In this document: positions 59,876 through 64,000 of the stretch, piece after piece
How the letters are laid out: each line of letters begins with the position of its first letter
Numbering within the stretch: position 1 is the first letter of the stretch
Assembly (NCBI GenBank): GCA_002633025.1
Contig: NMRB01000074.1
Coordinates: 100,201 to 164,200, forward strand
DNA from: Notospermus geniculatus
Taxonomy: Eukaryota > Nemertea > Pilidiophora > Heteronemertea > Lineidae
DNA: 64,000 nt
Direction: 5' to 3'
Translations under genes and position numbers: made by a program
The notes under the pieces: model-generated
Told to the model about the DNA's origin: nothing
The model's database searches: none
Seen by the model: only the letters and a program-made list of their open reading frames with translations

Positions 59876-62800
59876 TCTGGAAGTCTCACGCATTGTCGTG
59901 CCTCGATCCTCTTTCCTGTCCGTGCCAGTTTTCCGAACTATTCGTTGTTTAGACTAATCAGACTACGTGTATTCTCAAGCAATAACATCTAGATTATATA
60001 TTATTAACCCAAGAATACGCGCAATCGAATCAGTCTTGGTGCAGCACATGGTCCCTGGTCGGCTCTTGTCTGGAAGGAGAAGAGCGGATATTGTAAATCA
60101 ATGCATATTGAGATCAGATGGCCGAAAGTCACGGAGTCAACTAATTTTCTGTCATCTTTAATCACCAGAGGGCACGTGGCCTGGCGGATATTTGGCCATT
60201 GTTGCGCTGTTCTGTCTTTTCCTGACCCCTAAAGGGCAGGGCATATAGACGACCGTTGAACTGGCTGTAGACTGAACCTTGTTGTAACGAACAAAAGCAT
60301 TGCAGCGATCGCTCAAAGAGGCGATATATCTGACAGCTCAATTTGGTTTCTCAAAACCTCGTCCGCTACTCGTTTGCAGAGGCAGAAAAAGATCACATTA
60401 TTGTTCTAGCTCTAAATGCTGAGTAATCATCACTAGACCGGCATCAAGCACTTGCGCAGCCTCCCTGATTTACGTCCTATTAAAAATCACACCAGAAAGT
60501 AATCAAGACGTGTGATGTGTCTCCGATTCCTAGCACAGCGGTGATACTTGCCCCATTATGTCTCCACTCTGTCACTTTAATGCGCACAATAAAACTCAAC
60601 ACCCAATCGACTTTTTCTCTCGATTATGTGCGGGGCTGAGAAAAGGATAGCAGCGCCGAGACAAATCACCGCCTGTTCTAGACTTATGTGGCACTGCCCA
60701 AAGACATCTCATGGAAATAAATTGTTTTGTGATGTGAGGACGCGATTTCGGGCCGCTCTCGATAAATCTTCACATTTTCCTAATTGCTCGAGCGTTTTTT
60801 ACTGCCGGTGACTAATCGCTAGCTCCAATGGGTGTATTGGAAATACAGCTTTTCGGTAGCGACGACTGCGTTAATGTTTTATAGGGCTTATGGAGGTAAC
60901 CTGGAGGTTCTTAGCTTTGGGCAGGATGGGATATTATACCATGATGAGTATTGTTCCGTGGGCCGGAGTTTTTTTCACTGTTTTCAGCTGTTGACAACCG
61001 ACAGGATACTCTGGCTTCCAACGAATGTACGGCAAACAGTCATTTAAACTTTGGGAGTGTGATAGCATAGTGGTAGAGCTTCTTGTCTGAGAAGCCCGAG
61101 TTTAATCCTCCATTGGGGTCATTGATCAGTGACCAATCACCAACGCGGTCTCTAACAAGTGATCAATCACCGACGCGGTCACTGATCAAAATGACCAATC
61201 GTCGACACAATCTCTGACTTTTGACCAATCGCCGACGTTGTTTCTAAACAATAGCCATTCAATCGACATGTTGATTGATCAACCGTCCATCGACAATGTG
61301 GTCTCTCTTAAAGATTTATAACCATGTCTATCTGTCGATGCCGTGGGCGACAGTCGGATAACCAACCAGTCCGGTATAAATGCTAGGTTCCCGCTGCCAT
61401 GGATATCCTGGCTGACGTAATCCTCCCGGGATTCCCCTGTTATTCAGATACGGTATATCAACTCTGCATTAATGAGGTGAAACAGTGGCATCGGGTTCAG
61501 TCTGATCTGCCGATGACTCTCTTCATTGGGCTTACCGTCCTCTAGATACTGACATGTTACGTAAAAGCCTTCTAAACTGATTGACAAAATCGAAAACTCG
61601 GTGTTCGATGAGACTTGGTGTAAGAACTTCCCACAGATGTTGAACTTTTTAACATTTTCCTTCCGTTTGTGGAATATAGCCAGAAATAGTTTTCTGAAAC
61701 ACGCTATTTTTTAACTTTTGTTAATCAGTGTGTGAAGGTCAGAATCTCTAGAAAACTAACAAATTTTTGCCACAGACGCCACAATAGAGTGTTTGCACGG
61801 TGGCCATGTTGGAGGTATAAACAAAAGAATTTTTCGCCAGTCACGGTCCATGGAGATTAACTTCTATTGTTTTGAAAGTCTGTTCTTTTGTTGTATGCCT
61901 CCAACATGGCCGCTGTGACGTCACGTGCAAACTCTCTATTTATGCAAACCTTTATCAAACAAGTACATTGTACATCATATATGGATTGAAGTATACCATC
62001 TGGGTTCAAAAGTCCATCGACAACCATGTCATTACCAGCAGAGCGATTGGTCTCATATAAAGAACTAATTATCTTATCATCCTGTCATTACAAGTCTTCA
62101 ATTATTGATGGATAACTTGGCAAGCCATTCATGACACTTGAAACAGGAAAACGTTAGGTAACTGTCGATCATCGCCAGTCCTCTTGATGGACCGTCCGTC
62201 ACATCCGGGCACTGCTAATGGCTGACTTTATCACACTTAATATATGAATTAATAATTACCAGCAGTTAATCTAATTCATTTCTGGCTCGAATGCCCTGTA
62301 AATACTAATGTTGCCATGGATATATCTGACCAAAGTAGCGATTGGTGGACACGAGGTCATTATTGTCCTGTCTTGAGTAGAGCCAGCGTTATGAAACATG
62401 TCCATAAATCGTCTAACCCTTGATATATTGGGTCCAGTCACTCATGTGTTGGGAAGCTATACCAGGAACGTGTTTACGGCTCGTTACGACATCTCAGAAT
62501 GTGTCTGGGATTTTATTAATTAATACCTGGTCAGTGTTATTGGGTAATAAAACCTGGAATCGATGGATGCCTTTAACACTGAGTCTGAGGATGGAAAATT
62601 CGGACTATAGAATATCTCACTTTAATCTTATTGCTTTGGTCAAAGAGATAGGTACATCCTATTGAGTACCTCATAGCCTGTACATTGTCGTCGAAGCAGA
62701 GAAATACCCATTGCCTCTCCAATGAATTGACACCATGCCTCCAAAAATGCTCTCTAAATTGCCCCTGGAAAACGTATCCCGTCCTACCCCAAGACATACA

Positions 62801-63797
62801 CATGACGTGTACGTCTTTCCTTAGATGACCTTTCAGATAATCAAGGCCCATTATTGGCTCAGCCAATGTCACTTGGCCTGTGATTGGACCCGGTGCACGT
62901 TGTGTCCACCATTTCTTTCTTCCCCACCTCAGAAAGTTAATAAAAAGATTTTGAAGCGAAGACCGAAATCTGGTTTGGCGAAGTCAACGCCGTGTCAGCG
63001 ACCTTTCGCTCACGAACAAGGAAGGGTTGGTTGAAATACAAGCAAACAGCAATTAACAGTTGGTATCCTTGCCGGAAGAACGGCCTGCATACCATCGACT
63101 GCTAACTAAGTGAAATTTGGTCCACCTGGTATGCGTGGTACTCAGCCGACTTTGGCTGTCATTCGGTATGGCCTCGTCCGGTTTCAGAAGCCGGTCGGTC
63201 CAGGCTCCAGGCAGACAGTCTGAATAGGAGTGATCAGTAAGTACAATGCTGTACATTAGGCACACAATATCCACCAATTGAATGATGCTTCACCCTGTCT
63301 CGGCGAGTGCTAAGGGTCAGTTAATAATCTTAGTCTTCTTATTCACCGGTAGAACGGTGACTAAAATGTGTTAACCCCCAAATCGATCCAATTTTCATCC
63401 ATCTTCAGCCTGTTTCAGTACGTGCGGTTATTGCTTTTACAGATAAGTTGAAACCTTGGACGGTGCAGTATGTAATGCATTCCATTTCTATATGGCAATT
63501 AAATCTTATTAACCTAATCAATACCTTCGTATGGCCTCTTAGTCTCACTTTCACATGGCAAATATTTGGTCAGGGTAAGAGGTGGCAGCGAACGGTAATG
63601 AAACGGAACTAGCATTTTCATCGCTGATATGTTTTATGAGACCAGAATCTGGCGGTATAAGTTGAAGTCAGGTACGTGGCCGGTATATAGTAGCTTTTCC
63701 TCGCCCCTTGATCTGCAAAGGAAAGGTCCTGTAGGATTTTCCACCATGAGGCGTTCTAAAAATCCTAAACGTTAAGTGGGGTCACGCATCCAAACCC
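59876..63797. other. Gene-poor stretch
   Basis: No recognised gene. At 61053-61120 a tRNA-like block (TAGCATAGTGGTAGAGC then GAGTTTAATCC) is followed at 61122-61250 by three or four diverged copies of TGACCAATCRCCGACG, together resembling a tRNA-derived SINE with a tandem tail. Confidence 0.5.
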
Positions 63798-63977
63798 TAG
63801 TATAAGGTAATTGAAGGGATTCAGACCGGAGGTTTTGGAGGTTACCGGTTTAAACCATATGGATATGCATGACATAATGGCTGAAACCAATCAAAACTGG
63901 TCGAAATTGGTCGAAACTGGTTTAAACCGGTAACCTCCAAAACCTCCGGTCTGAATCCCTTCAATTGCCTTATACTA
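63798..63977. mobile_element. Foldback MITE with ~58-bp arms
   Basis: 180 bp. Ends TAGTATAAGG...CCTTATACTA. The arms continue through GGATTCAGACCGGAGG and GGTTACCGGTTTAAACC. ACCC is present on both sides (63794-63797 and 63978-63981), a candidate target duplication. Confidence 0.9.
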
Positions 63978-64000
63978 ACCCTTTCTTTATTGCCAAAGAC

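Noticed and set aside
59455-59992. 165-residue frame and LPRSRSS / ERDRGKD frames
   Set aside because: By-products of a 21-bp repeat, with no flanking gene structure.

Overview
This is nuclear DNA of an animal. Genes are split by short GT-AG introns, domains are carried on phase 1-1 exons (CUB, sushi, LDLa, C-type lectin), and small foldback transposons and minisatellites are everywhere. A GRL101/relaxin-receptor-like GPCR with CUB and lectin domains points to a marine invertebrate (echinoderm, hemichordate, lancelet or lophotrochozoan). The species cannot be fixed from the sequence alone.

Layout. (1) About 104-13794, +: one large gene, 5' end outside the window, with 24 visible exons that splice in frame to at least 2039 residues. 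Order: C-type lectin, F5/8-like galactose-binding folds, a clear F5/8C (discoidin) domain, two CUBs, a second C-type lectin with a QPD motif, seven LDLa repeats, leucine-rich repeats, a rhodopsin-family 7TM core, and a cytoplasmic tail that resembles a decayed protein-kinase C-lobe. (2) 16566-23917, + and (3) 25320-33965, +: two tandemly duplicated type I membrane receptors (signal peptide, 2 CUB, 6 sushi, Ser/Thr-rich stalk, TM, tail). My exon models give 1060 and 1895 residues, both exact multiples of three. The duplicated unit is about 10.1 kb, head to tail, and includes promoter, 5' exon and 3' UTR. The copies differ in stalk (a 14-residue repeat expanded in the second), in tail (about 33 residues with one FENPTY versus about 397 with an array of FDNPLY motifs), and in a foldback element lying between TATA box and start codon of the first copy only.

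(4) From 34 kb to the end I recognise no gene. This 30 kb holds minisatellites (31, 38 and 21 bp units), foldback MITEs, a promoter-like inverted repeat at 36.5/37.4 kb, and two 0.86-0.95 kb near-identical direct repeats. Each of those two repeats straddles one of the only two n characters in the window, which suggests an assembly artefact rather than biology.

All three genes encode cell-surface proteins built from adhesion and ligand-binding modules. The GPCR probably senses a peptide or glycan ligand, and the two CUB-sushi receptors look like adhesion, endocytic or innate-recognition receptors. These roles are inferred from domain families. No homology search was possible.
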